Assembly: GCF_000739815.1 (NCBI RefSeq) | Contig: NZ_BBJJ01000044.1 | Coordinates: 1 to 57,124, forward strand | DNA from: Paraburkholderia mimosarum LMG 23256 = NBRC 106338 | GTDB lineage: Bacteria; Pseudomonadota; Gammaproteobacteria; Burkholderiales; Burkholderiaceae | Length of the DNA stretch: 57,124 bases | Direction of reading: 5' to 3' | In this document: piece by piece, positions 43,237 through 51,856 of the stretch | How the letters are laid out: each line of letters begins with the position of its first letter | Numbering within the stretch: the stretch's first letter is position 1 | Translations under genes and position numbers: made by a program | Notes under the pieces: generated by a model | Database searches by the model: none | Seen by the model: only the letters and a program-made list of their open reading frames with translations | What the model was told of the DNA's origin: nothing

Positions 43237-44961
43237 TCAATTCGCCTGCGCCTCGCGGCATTCATCCAGCACGAGGATCCTGTCAAACTGTCCCGCAAGC
43301 CCCTCGAGCCTGTGCGTAATGAGAACAACGCTGCGCCCCGCCATCAACTTGACGACAGCGGCCATCAAAGCCTGTTCGGTTTCGGTGTCCAGCCCCTCTG
43401 TCGGCTCGTCCAGCACCAGGATTGGCGCATCGCGCAGCAGCGCGCGGGCAATCGCGAGCCGCCGGGCCTGGCCACCCGACAGCCGCGTACCTGCCTCCCC
43501 GACCTGCGTGTCATAGCCCTGCGGCAGGCTGCAGATGAACGCGTGCAGCTGCGCGTCGCGGCATGCCGCCTCCAGGCTAGCCTGATCGGCATCCGGGCGT
43601 GCGATCAGCAGGTTCGCCCGGATCGTGTCATTGAAAAGCCAGGTGTCCTGCGAAACGACGGCAATGCGGGAGCGCACCGCTTCGGCCGCGCAATCGCGCA
43701 AATCGAGCCCGCCCAGTTCGATGCGTCCGATCGAATAGTCCCGGAAACGGAGCAGCAGTTGCACGAGAGTGCTCTTTCCTGCGCCGCTCGCGCCAACGAT
43801 GGCAAGACGGTGGCCGGCCGGAAGTTCGAATGAGAGATCACGCAGAATCCACGGAAGTGCATCGCCGTACCGGAAGCTCAAATCGCGCACCACTAAATCG
43901 TTGCCCGTTGCCAGCGCAACAGGCTCCGGACGATCCTGCACCGCAGGCGTCGCGTCCGCCAGTTCGAAGATCCGGCGGGCAGCGGCAAGGCTTTCGCCTA
44001 GAAGCTGGAGCGCCTGGGAAATCGGCATGACCGCTTCGAAACTCGCGAGCACGAGAAACGCGAGCATGGCGACGTCCGCTGGCGCCAGGGAAGAGGACGT
44101 CATTCGTGGGATGGCCAGCAGCAGCGCGCACCACGTCGCGGCCGAAACGCAGACGGCGAGCGCCGCCTCCGAAAGTCCCCTGGCATGACTAATCTTCTCC
44201 TGCTGCCCGACCAATCGCGCGGAAAGCCGATCGACCTTTTGCGCGTACGTGGACGCTGCGCCATAAACCTGAAGCTCGCCGAGTCCCTGCAGGCTATCGA
44301 CGATGACCTCGTGCATTTCGGCGCGCAAAGCGACGCTGGCACGGGCGGGTTCGCGTGTCGTCGTGAAGCCGATGGCCGGTAACGCAATCCCGGCCAGCAG
44401 CAAAAACAGCAACGCGACTGCCGCAACCGGCACACTGAATGCCGACAGCACCGCGACGATCACTAGCGTTCCCACGCCGCCTGTCACGATGGGAACCATT
44501 GCACGAAGGTAGAGATTGCTGAGACTGTCGATATCGGACTGAATGCGCGTCGCCAGGTCGGCGCCGCGCAGGTGCTCGAGACCCGCCGGTGCAAGCGGCT
44601 CGATGCGGGTGTAGAGCCATACGCGCAGGCGCGCGAGAAGCCTTAGCGTGGCTTCGTGCGTCACGACTCGCTCGACGTAACGCCCTCCGGTGCGGATGAT
44701 CGCGCAGGCGCGGATTAGCGCAGCCGGAGTGAAGTAGTCGAATGCAAGATGCGTCGCGCCGGCCAGCGCCATCGATGCAATGAACCAGCCGGCAACTGCC
44801 ATCAAGGCGACATTGGCGAGTACGGTCCCGAGCGACAACGCGGCGCCTGCGGCCATCCACCACCAATAAGGGCGAAGCAGCGCGATGAGGCGCCGGAGAT
44901 CGGCACGCGTGACAGCGCGATCGTGTGGCGTTGGCGCGGCAGTACGATCAGACGGTTTCAT
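43237..44961 (-). CDS. cydC: Thiol reductant ABC exporter subunit CydC
   Basis: 574 residues: six membrane helices (about 30-290), then an ABC ATPase (about 345-560). Walker A is IVGASGAGKSTLVQLLLRF, signature RLSGGQARRLAIARALL, Walker B ILVLDEPTEGLD. The membrane half shows the CydC pattern of RYVERVVTHEATLRLLARLR. With CydD it exports cysteine and glutathione to the periplasm and is needed for cytochrome bd assembly. The gene overlaps cydD by four bases. A 163-base gap separates its end from the TauE-like gene. Confidence 0.93.
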   Translation of the reverse strand: MKPSDRTAAPTPHDRAVTRADLRRLIALLRPYWWWMAAGAALSLGTVLANVALMAVAGWFIASMALAGATHLAFDYFTPAALIRACAIIRTGGRYVERVVTHEATLRLLARLRVWLYTRIEPLAPAGLEHLRGADLATRIQSDIDSLSNLYLRAMVPIVTGGVGTLVIVAVLSAFSVPVAAVALLFLLLAGIALPAIGFTTTREPARASVALRAEMHEVIVDSLQGLGELQVYGAASTYAQKVDRLSARLVGQQEKISHARGLSEAALAVCVSAATWCALLLAIPRMTSSSLAPADVAMLAFLVLASFEAVMPISQALQLLGESLAAARRIFELADATPAVQDRPEPVALATGNDLVVRDLSFRYGDALPWILRDLSFELPAGHRLAIVGASGAGKSTLVQLLLRFRDYSIGRIELGGLDLRDCAAEAVRSRIAVVSQDTWLFNDTIRANLLIARPDADQASLEAACRDAQLHAFICSLPQGYDTQVGEAGTRLSGGQARRLAIARALLRDAPILVLDEPTEGLDTETEQALMAAVVKLMAGRSVVLITHRLEGLAGQFDRILVLDECREAQAN

Positions 44962-46736
44962 GCCTCGACCTCCGCACGCGATGGGAGACCACCCACTTCG
45001 GCCTCGATAAGCCGCCGATAGACACCCTCTTCATCCGCAAGCCGTGCATGCGTTCCCGACTGCACGGCTTTGCCCTTGTCGATGACCACGATCGAGTCGG
45101 CAAGGGCCGCCGTTGCCAGCCGGTGTGCGACGAGGATCACTGTGCGGCCGCGGGCGAGGCGGCGCAGCGCATGGTGAAGGCTCGCCTGGGTGTGGGCGTC
45201 CAGGCTCGCTGTGGGTTCGTCGAGCAGGAGCACGGGCGCATCCTTCAGGAAAGCGCGCGCCAGGGCGAGTCGCTGGATCTGTCCGCCCGACAGCCCCACT
45301 CCGCGTTCACCGAGGCGCGTGTCGTAACCGTGCGGCAGCGCTTGAATGAATGCGTCGGCGCCCGCGTTTGCCGCCGCCGCACGCAGGGCATCGAAGTCCG
45401 CTTCCGGCCGGGCAATCAGGAGATTCTCCCGTACCGTGCCCGCAAACACATGCGCACGTTGCGGCACCCACGCCACGCGCGCGCGCCAGTCATCGAGATC
45501 GGTCTCGTTCAACAACTGCCCGTTGACAGAAATGGTCCCGGCGGTTGCAGGCTCGAAACCCAGCAGCAGGTTCAGCACCGTGCTCTTGCCCGCGCCGCTG
45601 GGTCCGACCAGCGCCGTGATGCGCCCCGCTTCGGCGACCAGCTGAAGGCCGTCGAGTGCGGCGCGCCCGGGCGACCATGAGTGGGAAACATTGTCGAAGC
45701 GGATCCTGTAGCCGTTCGCGGCAGGCAGCGGCAACCGCGAACCGCCGTTGACCGGTTCGGGCAGGTCGAGTATTTCCATGATGCGCTCCGCGGCCGCGAT
45801 CGCGTCGAGCCGCTCGTGATACCGGCTGCCCAGCGTGCGCAGCGGCAGGTAGAACTCGGGCGCGAGCAACAAGACGAACAAACCGCGCAAAAGCGGGATC
45901 TTTCCGTAAAGCAGATGAAAACCCACCAGCACTGCGACGACCGCGATGCCAAGGGTCGCGAGAAATTCCAGCACGACCGAAGAAAGAAACGCGACCCTGA
46001 GCACCTTCATGGTACTCGTGCGATAAGTCTCGGATAGCCGCGCGATGACGGCGGCTTCACGACGGCCTGCATTGAAGAGCCTCAGTGTCGTGATGCCTTG
46101 AAGCGAATCGAGGAATCGCGCCCCCAGTTGCGCGAGCAGTTTCCATTGGCGCTGGTTCGCATCGGCAGCGGCCTTGCCGAGCAGAATCATGAATAGCGGA
46201 ATCAGCGGCGCCGTGGCCAGCAGGACGAGCCCTGAGGTCCGATCCACCGGAAACACGACCATAAGGATAGCGAACGGTAGCAGAACCGTCAGCGCGCGTG
46301 CGGGCAACCATCGCGCATAGTAGCCCTCGAGTGCTTCCACACCCTGGACGAGATGGGTCGCGAGGGCCCCGCTCGCCTCGCCGCGCAGCCACATCGGCCC
46401 CAGCGCCTGCAACTTGCGCAGCAGCTCGCCGCGCAGTGCCTGCCGCATGGAAGCAGCACCCGCGAACGCGGTGCGCTCTGCGAGCCGGATCACAACGAAA
46501 CGCAGGCCCATCACCGGCAGCATCACTGCCAGAGCCGGCCATACCCGGGCGAGCGCCGCTTTCTCCATCACCACGGCGCTCAGGACGGCGGCGAGCAACG
46601 CTGCCTGCACCATCATCAGCAGTCCCGATCCCATGCCGAGCGCCACGGTTTGGCCCACGCCCGCGCGAATGGAGACCGCGCGCCGTGCCAGCCAGCGATC
46701 GACGATTTTTCTGGGTGATACGTCTGGGTAAGACAT
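44958..46736 (-). CDS. cydD: Thiol reductant ABC exporter subunit CydD
   Basis: 592 residues. The membrane domain (about 30-310) has LAERTAFAGAASMRQALRGE and GAALATHLV-like sequence (SGALATHLVQGVEALEGYYA), as in CydD. The ATPase domain (about 350-580) has LVGPSGAGKSTVLNLLLGF, GVGLSGGQIQRLALARAFL and VLLLDEPTASLDAHTQ. It overlaps cydC by four bases and starts 113 bases from a divergent CydX-like gene. The cyd genes are therefore in two minus-strand blocks, cydAB plus a small gene, and cydDC. Confidence 0.94.
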   Translation of the reverse strand: MSYPDVSPRKIVDRWLARRAVSIRAGVGQTVALGMGSGLLMMVQAALLAAVLSAVVMEKAALARVWPALAVMLPVMGLRFVVIRLAERTAFAGAASMRQALRGELLRKLQALGPMWLRGEASGALATHLVQGVEALEGYYARWLPARALTVLLPFAILMVVFPVDRTSGLVLLATAPLIPLFMILLGKAAADANQRQWKLLAQLGARFLDSLQGITTLRLFNAGRREAAVIARLSETYRTSTMKVLRVAFLSSVVLEFLATLGIAVVAVLVGFHLLYGKIPLLRGLFVLLLAPEFYLPLRTLGSRYHERLDAIAAAERIMEILDLPEPVNGGSRLPLPAANGYRIRFDNVSHSWSPGRAALDGLQLVAEAGRITALVGPSGAGKSTVLNLLLGFEPATAGTISVNGQLLNETDLDDWRARVAWVPQRAHVFAGTVRENLLIARPEADFDALRAAAANAGADAFIQALPHGYDTRLGERGVGLSGGQIQRLALARAFLKDAPVLLLDEPTASLDAHTQASLHHALRRLARGRTVILVAHRLATAALADSIVVIDKGKAVQSGTHARLADEEGVYRRLIEAEVGGLPSRAEVEA

Positions 46737-46849
46737 CGATGATTACCTACCTGGTCGATACCGTGGCGCCTATAATCCTTCCGGAGATCGCGCTAGTGCG
46801 GCGGCGCGCCGCCATCGCGCTTATCGATACACGACAAGACGGAGGCACG

Positions 46850-47047
46850 ATGAAAACTGCTCTGCAATTCATGTTGTTCCTTGCGATCGCGGTTGCCGCC
46901 ATAGTGGTGGGTGTCATCGTCGGCAACTACGGTCTCTGGTACTTTTCGTGGCTCGTCGGCACCGCGTTGATCGTGCTGTTTGCGACAGCGGGGGGCGTTT
47001 TGTTCGACACGCAACAAGCGCAACAGGAACGACACGAAATGCCCTGA
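46850..47047 (+). CDS. Two-helix membrane protein with CydX-like motif (copy 1)
   Basis: 65 residues starting MKTALQFMLFLAIAVAAIVV. Helix one is at about 6-25. The second segment starts LWYFSWLVGTALIVL (29-43), whose WYFSWLVGT closely resembles the N-terminus of the cytochrome bd subunit CydX (MWYFAWILGT in E. coli). GGAGG precedes the ATG at 46850. It is divergent from cydD and convergent with its paralogue at 47432-47614. By hand alignment 39 of the first 55 residues agree. CydX itself has one helix, so this is an N-terminally extended form or an analogous protein; the assignment is inference. Confidence 0.72.
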   Translation: MKTALQFMLFLAIAVAAIVVGVIVGNYGLWYFSWLVGTALIVLFATAGGVLFDTQQAQQERHEMP

Positions 47048-47431
47048 TGCCGATACGGACTCGCCGCGTGAGGCGTGGCCTCTCAATCGCACGCCGTCGC
47101 ATGCACGGCCACGCCGTAGCGAAGCGGCGTACGCTGCGAATCCGTCCCGCTCGTCGACCTCCTCTCGCAACCGTTCCATCAGTGTCTGGGCCTTCATAGC
47201 TGCAAGTTTCGACGCGGCACCTCCTGCGCGAAAACGGTCGCGGCGAAAGCACCGGCAATTCAATCTCACAGTCGGCATTGCAATCGCCGGCCTGCGCAAG
47301 GGTCTGCCTCAACTCGCCCTGGCAAACCGCCGGCAGCACCCAGCGCCGCGCCCCCAACCAGGCAGCCGCTTCAGTTCGGCTCCGCCTGCACAGGGCGCGC
47401 CCGCGCCGATGACCAGCGGTACCGGCACTGG
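47048..47431 (-). other. Gene-poor gap, possibly holding a decayed gene
   Basis: 384 bases between two convergent CydX-like genes. On the minus strand two different frames give protein-like sequence: WVLPAVCQGELRQTLAQAG around 47260-47335 and, in another frame, LAAMKAQTLMERLREEVDER around 47140-47205. Joined by a frame shift they would form one coiled, Ala/Glu/Arg-rich segment. There is no ribosome site or family hit I recognise. It may be a pseudogene remnant or coincidence. Confidence 0.3.
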
Positions 47432-47614
47432 TCAGCCTCTTTCCTTTTCCTGGGTGTCGAACAGCACACCGCCGGCTACGGCGAAAAGCACAATCGTTGC
47501 CGTGCCGATGAGCCAGGAAAAGTACCAGGCACCGTAGTCGCCGACCACCACGCCGAGCACGATCGCGATCACCGCAACGGCCATGAACACCAAAAAGTGC
47601 TGGACGATTTTCAT
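47432..47614 (-). CDS. Two-helix membrane protein with CydX-like motif (copy 2, in cydAB operon)
   Basis: 60 residues starting MKIVQHFLVFMAVAVIAIVL. It has the same two-helix plan as the copy at 46850-47047: helix one at about 6-25, then AWYFSWLIGTATIVLFAVAG with the CydX-like WYFSWLIGT, and an end rich in Glu/Lys. AAGGAG lies at correct spacing before the ATG at 47614. It starts 11 bases after the cydB stop, exactly where cydX sits in many operons, so a role in the bd oxidase complex is likely. The extra first helix distinguishes it from classical CydX of about 37 residues. Confidence 0.78.
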   Translation of the reverse strand: MKIVQHFLVFMAVAVIAIVLGVVVGDYGAWYFSWLIGTATIVLFAVAGGVLFDTQEKERG

Positions 47615-47625
47615 GACTCACTCCT

Positions 47626-48762
47626 TCAATATGCGTGCGGATTCGATTCGACATGCTCGGCCTTCACCTTTCCGCGCATGACATAGAACGCCCAACTCGT
47701 GTAAGCGATGATCGCCGGCATGAACACAGCGGTCCAGCCGCTCATCCACATGAGCGTGTTGCGGCTCGAAACCGCATTCCACACGGTGAGGCTCTGCGAC
47801 GGGTCGCTGGACGACGGCATGAGGAACGGAAAGAGGCTCACGCCGGCGGTGCCGATCACCCCGATCCAGGCCAGTGCGCCGAGCCACCAGGCGAGCGACG
47901 CACGGCCGGCGCGAATGGCGAGCAGGCCGAGGACCATTCCGGCGTAGCCAAGGGCCGGCACGAGCCACAGCGCGGGGTACAGGTGGAAGTTGTCGAGCCA
48001 TGCGCCCTCGGCTCTCGTCACGCTCTGCTGCAGCGGAGTCTGGGCAACGCCCGGCATTGGAGCATGTTCGATGCGGTAGCCACTGAGATGGCTCGCCCAG
48101 ATCCCGCCGATCGTGAAGAGAACGATGGCAACGATTGCGCCCACCGTCGCCGCACGCCTCGCCCTGGCCCAAAGTGCGCCGCGCTCGGTACGCCCCATCA
48201 GCATCGCACCACCCATCCAGATCGACAGTGAGAGCGACAGGACTCCGCACATCACCGCGAAAGGATTGAGCAGACTCAGGAAGCTACCGGTATAGAACGA
48301 TGTCAGATCCCAGCCGAAGTGAAACGGCACGCCCAGCAGCATGTTGCCCATGCCCGCGCCGTAGACGATCATCGGCACGGCGCCGCTCACGACGAGCGCC
48401 CAATCCCACGCGTTGCGCCATGCGGGTGTGGGAAGCTTGCTGCGATATTCGAACCCGAGCGGCCGCACGATCATCGTCCAGAGCAACAGCAGCATGACGA
48501 TGTAGAGTCCCGAAAACGCAGTGGCGTAGAGCAGCGGAAAGGCGGCGAAGATCGCACCGCCCCCGAGAATGAACCAGACCTGGTTGCCGTCCCAATGCGG
48601 CGCTATCGTATTGAGCGCGATACGCCGCTCAGTGTCGGTCCGACCCACGTAGCGCAGCAGCGCGCCAACGCCCATGTCCATGCCCACCATGATCGCCAGC
48701 CCCATCAGCAGGACGCCGAGGAGCAGCCACCAGAGCACCTTGAAGAATAAATAGAGTTCCAT
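47626..48762 (-). CDS. cydB: Cytochrome bd ubiquinol oxidase subunit II (CydB)
   Basis: 378 residues (E. coli 379) with nine membrane helices. Family features are LGVLLMGLAIMVGMDMGVGALL at the start, TDTERRIALNTIAPHWDGNQVWFI, AFPLLYATAFSGLYI and the C-terminal MSGWTAVFMPAIIAYTSWAF. It structurally supports CydA. Its start is the base after the CydA stop codon. The CydX-like small gene follows 11 bases downstream. Confidence 0.96.
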   Translation of the reverse strand: MELYLFFKVLWWLLLGVLLMGLAIMVGMDMGVGALLRYVGRTDTERRIALNTIAPHWDGNQVWFILGGGAIFAAFPLLYATAFSGLYIVMLLLLWTMIVRPLGFEYRSKLPTPAWRNAWDWALVVSGAVPMIVYGAGMGNMLLGVPFHFGWDLTSFYTGSFLSLLNPFAVMCGVLSLSLSIWMGGAMLMGRTERGALWARARRAATVGAIVAIVLFTIGGIWASHLSGYRIEHAPMPGVAQTPLQQSVTRAEGAWLDNFHLYPALWLVPALGYAGMVLGLLAIRAGRASLAWWLGALAWIGVIGTAGVSLFPFLMPSSSDPSQSLTVWNAVSSRNTLMWMSGWTAVFMPAIIAYTSWAFYVMRGKVKAEHVESNPHAY

Positions 48763-50355
48763 TTAGTGCTCCTTGACAGTCGTGACGGGCAGCGCGGCCG
48801 GTTCGAGCACGGCTGCCTCGCCGTCGCCATGATGGCTTTCGGGCCCCTTGCGAATCGCCCGGGTCATCAAAAAGATCTCGACGGCCGCGAAAACCGTATA
48901 GATCAGCATGAATCCCGCGAGCGAGAAGATCATGTAGCCCACGCTGTGCGTCGACGCGGACATCCATGTCGGCAGGACGCCGAACACGGTCCACGGCTGG
49001 CGGCCCACCTCGGCGGTAATCCAGCCCATCTCGCAGGCGATGAAGGGAACGGGAATCATCCACGGCGCGAGCCTGAGGAACCAGCGGTGACGCGCGATGT
49101 CGCCTCGCAGCGAGAAGATCACGGAGAGCACGAAGTACGCGAGCATGAGCAAGCCGCAGGCGACCATCGCACGGAAGACCCAGAAAATCGTGAAGACGTT
49201 CGGAATGGCGTCGCGCGACGCACGGGCGATGTCCTCGTCGGTCGCGTTCGCGACGTCCTGCCCGCTCGCATAGCGCTTCACGAGAAAGCCGTAGCCCAGG
49301 TCGTCCTTGTGGGCGTTGAACTGCGCGAGCGCGGCGGCGTTGCCTGGGTCCGAACTCAGCACCTTGAGCGCCTCGACTGCGGGAATGCCGTTGCGGATGC
49401 GCCGCGCGGCATCGGCCTCGATGCGGTCGATGCCGGGCACGATCGTGTCGAGCGTATGCGTGAGGAGCGGTGTCAGGACATAGGGAATCTGGATGCTCCA
49501 CGCGTTACGCTGCTCGCCCTGAACCGGCCAGGTGGCCACATTGAACGGCGCCGGCGCCTGTTCCGTCTGCCACATCGCTTCCATGGCCGCGAGCTTCGAG
49601 GGTTGCGCATGGCCGCCCACGAACCCCAGCGCATCGCCAAGCGTGATCACGCCCGCCACCGAGAGCACGCCGAACAGGCTCGCCATGCGGAACGAACGCT
49701 TCGCGATCTCCATGTGCCGGCCGCGGAGCATGTAGTACGCGCTGATGCCCGTGACGAAGATGGCCGCGGTGACGTAGCCCGCAATACTCGTGTGAACGAA
49801 CTTCGTCTGCGCGTCTTCGCTGAAGATCAGCGCGCCGAGGCTAGTCAACTCCATGCGCATGGTCACGGGATTGAACGCGGCGCCCTGTGGGTTCTGCATG
49901 AAGCCGTTTGCAACGAGAATCCAGAGCGCCGAGAAGTTCGAACCGAGTGCCACGAGATAGGTGACGATCAGGTGCTGCGTCTTCGAAAGGCGGTCCCAGC
50001 CGAATGCCATCAGGCCGATAAACGTGGACTCCATGAAGAAGGCCATCAGCCCTTCGATGGCAAGCGGCGCACCAAAGATATCGCCCACGAAGCCCGAGTA
50101 GAACGACCAGTTCGTGCCGAACTCGAACTCCATGGTCAGGCCGGTCGCCACACCGAGGGCGAAATTGATCAGAAACAGACCGCTCCAGAACTGGGTAATC
50201 TCGCGGTAGATTTTCTTGCCGGTGATGACGTAGACAGTCTCCATCACCGCAAGAAGAAAAGTGAGCCCCAGCGTCAGTGGGACGAAGAGAAAGTGATAGA
50301 GCGCAGTGGCGGCGAACTGCAGCCGCGACAGCTCAACCACGGTGTCGTTGATCAT
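48763..50355 (-). CDS. cydA: Cytochrome bd ubiquinol oxidase subunit I (CydA)
   Basis: 530 residues with the long Q-loop of the E. coli (522 residue) type. Heme ligands are His21 in LYHFLFVPLTLG, His in TKFVHTS (near 186) and Met in IACEMGWITAEVGRQPW. The GRQPW and quinol-site sequences are complete. It reduces O2 with quinol electrons without proton pumping and tolerates sulfide, which inhibits heme-copper oxidases. It lies next to SQR genes. The gene is divergent from the peroxiredoxin gene. Confidence 0.96.
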   Translation of the reverse strand: MINDTVVELSRLQFAATALYHFLFVPLTLGLTFLLAVMETVYVITGKKIYREITQFWSGLFLINFALGVATGLTMEFEFGTNWSFYSGFVGDIFGAPLAIEGLMAFFMESTFIGLMAFGWDRLSKTQHLIVTYLVALGSNFSALWILVANGFMQNPQGAAFNPVTMRMELTSLGALIFSEDAQTKFVHTSIAGYVTAAIFVTGISAYYMLRGRHMEIAKRSFRMASLFGVLSVAGVITLGDALGFVGGHAQPSKLAAMEAMWQTEQAPAPFNVATWPVQGEQRNAWSIQIPYVLTPLLTHTLDTIVPGIDRIEADAARRIRNGIPAVEALKVLSSDPGNAAALAQFNAHKDDLGYGFLVKRYASGQDVANATDEDIARASRDAIPNVFTIFWVFRAMVACGLLMLAYFVLSVIFSLRGDIARHRWFLRLAPWMIPVPFIACEMGWITAEVGRQPWTVFGVLPTWMSASTHSVGYMIFSLAGFMLIYTVFAAVEIFLMTRAIRKGPESHHGDGEAAVLEPAALPVTTVKEH

Positions 50356-50701
50356 GTAATGCTCCGCTAAAAGCTGAACGAGCCGAATCCCGGGGCCCCG
50401 AGCCGCTCGCCGACAGTCAGCGAACGAACGCTCCGGGCAATGGCACTTCGATGCCGTGGAGTGAAAAACCCCCTAAGGGGCGAAAGACCGAAGCACGCTG
50501 CCTGCCGCCCTCGACACTTTCGAATTCTATTTAATTGCGTAATTTTTTACCTCACGCGAAACGCGTGACCCAGTGTCGCACGCTTGATCTGTTGCACCGG
50601 CTTCGCGCTCTAGCCGCCTTTACCGGGTAGATACTTAGTCGAATATGCAATAATTAGAATTGAAAGTATCCCTTGCAAACTTGCAGAGAATCAGGTGCCC
50701 C
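50356..50701. promoter_or_regulatory. Divergent cydA / peroxiredoxin region with inverted repeat
   Basis: 346 bases. GATACTT (50630-50636) pairs with AAGTATC (50664-50670), perfect seven-base arms around a very AT-rich 27 bases that also contain CAATAATTAGAATTG (50648-50662). The AT-rich core and symmetry suit an ArsR-family operator and the promoter of the peroxiredoxin-arsR pair. A second AT-rich patch near 50520-50550 may serve cydA. No clear FNR box was found. Confidence 0.45.
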
Positions 50702-51340
50702 ATGAGCGACCCTGTAGCAGCGCCACGAGCGCTCCGGATCGGAGATCCGGCGCCCGAGTTCCGTGCTCGAACCACCTGCGGAGAACGCTCGCTTGCGGAC
50801 TACCGCGGCAGCTGGCTCCTTCTGTTCGCCCATCCCGCTGACTTCACGCCGGTATGCACGAGCGAGTTCATCCGCCTTGCTCAGGCACAAGGCAGCTTCG
50901 ACGCGATAGGCTGCCGGCTGCTAGGCTTGTCCATTGACAGCCTGTATTCGCACCTCGCCTGGCTACGCGACATTCATGCGCATTTCGGCGTCAAAGTGAC
51001 GTTTCCCATCATCGAAGATCCATCCATGGCGATCGCAACGGCTTACGGGATGCTCGACCCGCTGGCGCCCGACGCGGCCGCCATCCGCGCGAGCTACGTG
51101 ATCGATCCGCAAGGGGTGATTCGGGCCATCACCTGGTATCCGTTGAACGTCGGGCGCTCGGTGGAGGAACAGTTGCGCCTCGTGCGCGCCCTGCAGGCCG
51201 CGGACGGCAGCGGCGCTTCCACGCCTGAAGGCTGGCAGGAAGGCATGCCGCTGCTCGACCTGGCGCCGACGTCGCTCTATGACGTCATGCAACGCGAGCA
51301 AGACGGCGCACCCTGGTATTTTCGGGAGCGGCAATCATGA
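50702..51340 (+). CDS. Peroxiredoxin, Prx6 (1-Cys) type
   Basis: 212 residues from the ATG at 50702 (MSDPVAAPRALRIGD). The peroxidatic motif FAHPADFTPVCTSEF holds Cys52. Other cysteines are Cys26 and Cys71, so a resolving partner is not certain. Family-specific EDPSMAIATAYGM, SYVIDPQGVIRAI and WYPLNVGRSVEEQLRLV are present. It reduces hydroperoxides, perhaps including persulfide-type species. It overlaps the arsR-type gene by four bases and is divergent from cydA. A TTG at 50660 would add 14 residues unlike the family. Confidence 0.92.
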   Translation: MSDPVAAPRALRIGDPAPEFRARTTCGERSLADYRGSWLLLFAHPADFTPVCTSEFIRLAQAQGSFDAIGCRLLGLSIDSLYSHLAWLRDIHAHFGVKVTFPIIEDPSMAIATAYGMLDPLAPDAAAIRASYVIDPQGVIRAITWYPLNVGRSVEEQLRLVRALQAADGSGASTPEGWQEGMPLLDLAPTSLYDVMQREQDGAPWYFRERQS

Positions 51341-51747
51341 CGACTAGCTCATCCGACGGGTTAGAAGCGCTAAAGGGACGCGCGGCCGAAGCAGCGGAGA
51401 TCATGCGTCTGCTCGGCAATGCGAACCGGCTTCAGTTGCTCTGCCAGATCGCTCAGGGCGAGCGCTCGGTGGGGCAACTGGAGGAAGAACTGGACATCAG
51501 GCAACCTGCGCTTTCGCAGCAACTGGCCGAGCTTCGCAAAGCCGGACTAGTCCAGACACGCAGGGAATCGAGGTCCATTCTGTATTCGCTGGGGGACGGC
51601 CCCGTGCGCCTTCTCCTGGAGATGCTGCTCGTCGCGTTCGGCATCAAGATGGAACCCGCGGCCGATCCCGGAACAGCAGCGGCCCCCCAGGCTCGCACAG
51701 CTTGCCAGGTTGGCGACACCGCGCGATTTGCCCGATTGGGCAAATGA
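51337..51747 (+). CDS. ArsR family transcriptional regulator, BigR/SqrR-like
   Basis: 136 residues. The winged helix is clear: MRLLGNANRLQLLCQIAQGE, VGQLEEELDIRQPALSQQLA and LVQTRRESRSILYSL. Cys36 occupies the position of the first sensing cysteine of BigR and SqrR (LLCQIAQGE against VCTLVEGE). Their second cysteine is absent from helix five; instead Cys123 lies in a C-terminal tail (RTACQVGD). It could sense persulfide by a disulfide between these. Coupling by ATGA to the peroxiredoxin gene suggests autoregulation through the inverted repeat upstream. Confidence 0.86.
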   Translation: MTTSSSDGLEALKGRAAEAAEIMRLLGNANRLQLLCQIAQGERSVGQLEEELDIRQPALSQQLAELRKAGLVQTRRESRSILYSLGDGPVRLLLEMLLVAFGIKMEPAADPGTAAAPQARTACQVGDTARFARLGK

Positions 51748-51796
51748 ATCCTGCTAACTGCACCGGGTGCCCAGGAGCCCCTCGGCTGCGAGGACG

Positions 51797-51835
51797 TATA
51801 CCCCCGTACCCTATCCAGGGTAAGATAGCCCCCTA
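51797..51835 (+). promoter_or_regulatory. Candidate DmeR operator, two C5 tracts
   Basis: TATACCCCCGTA (51797-51808) and GATAGCCCCCTA (51824-51835) each have a five-C core flanked by T/A and A/T, as in RcnR/FrmR/CsoR family sites. Their centres are 28 bases apart. They lie 22-60 bases before the dmeR start, where a repressor of the dmeRF pair should bind. Confidence 0.6.
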
Positions 51836-51856
51836 CCGTATTTTCAGGGGCTAGTC

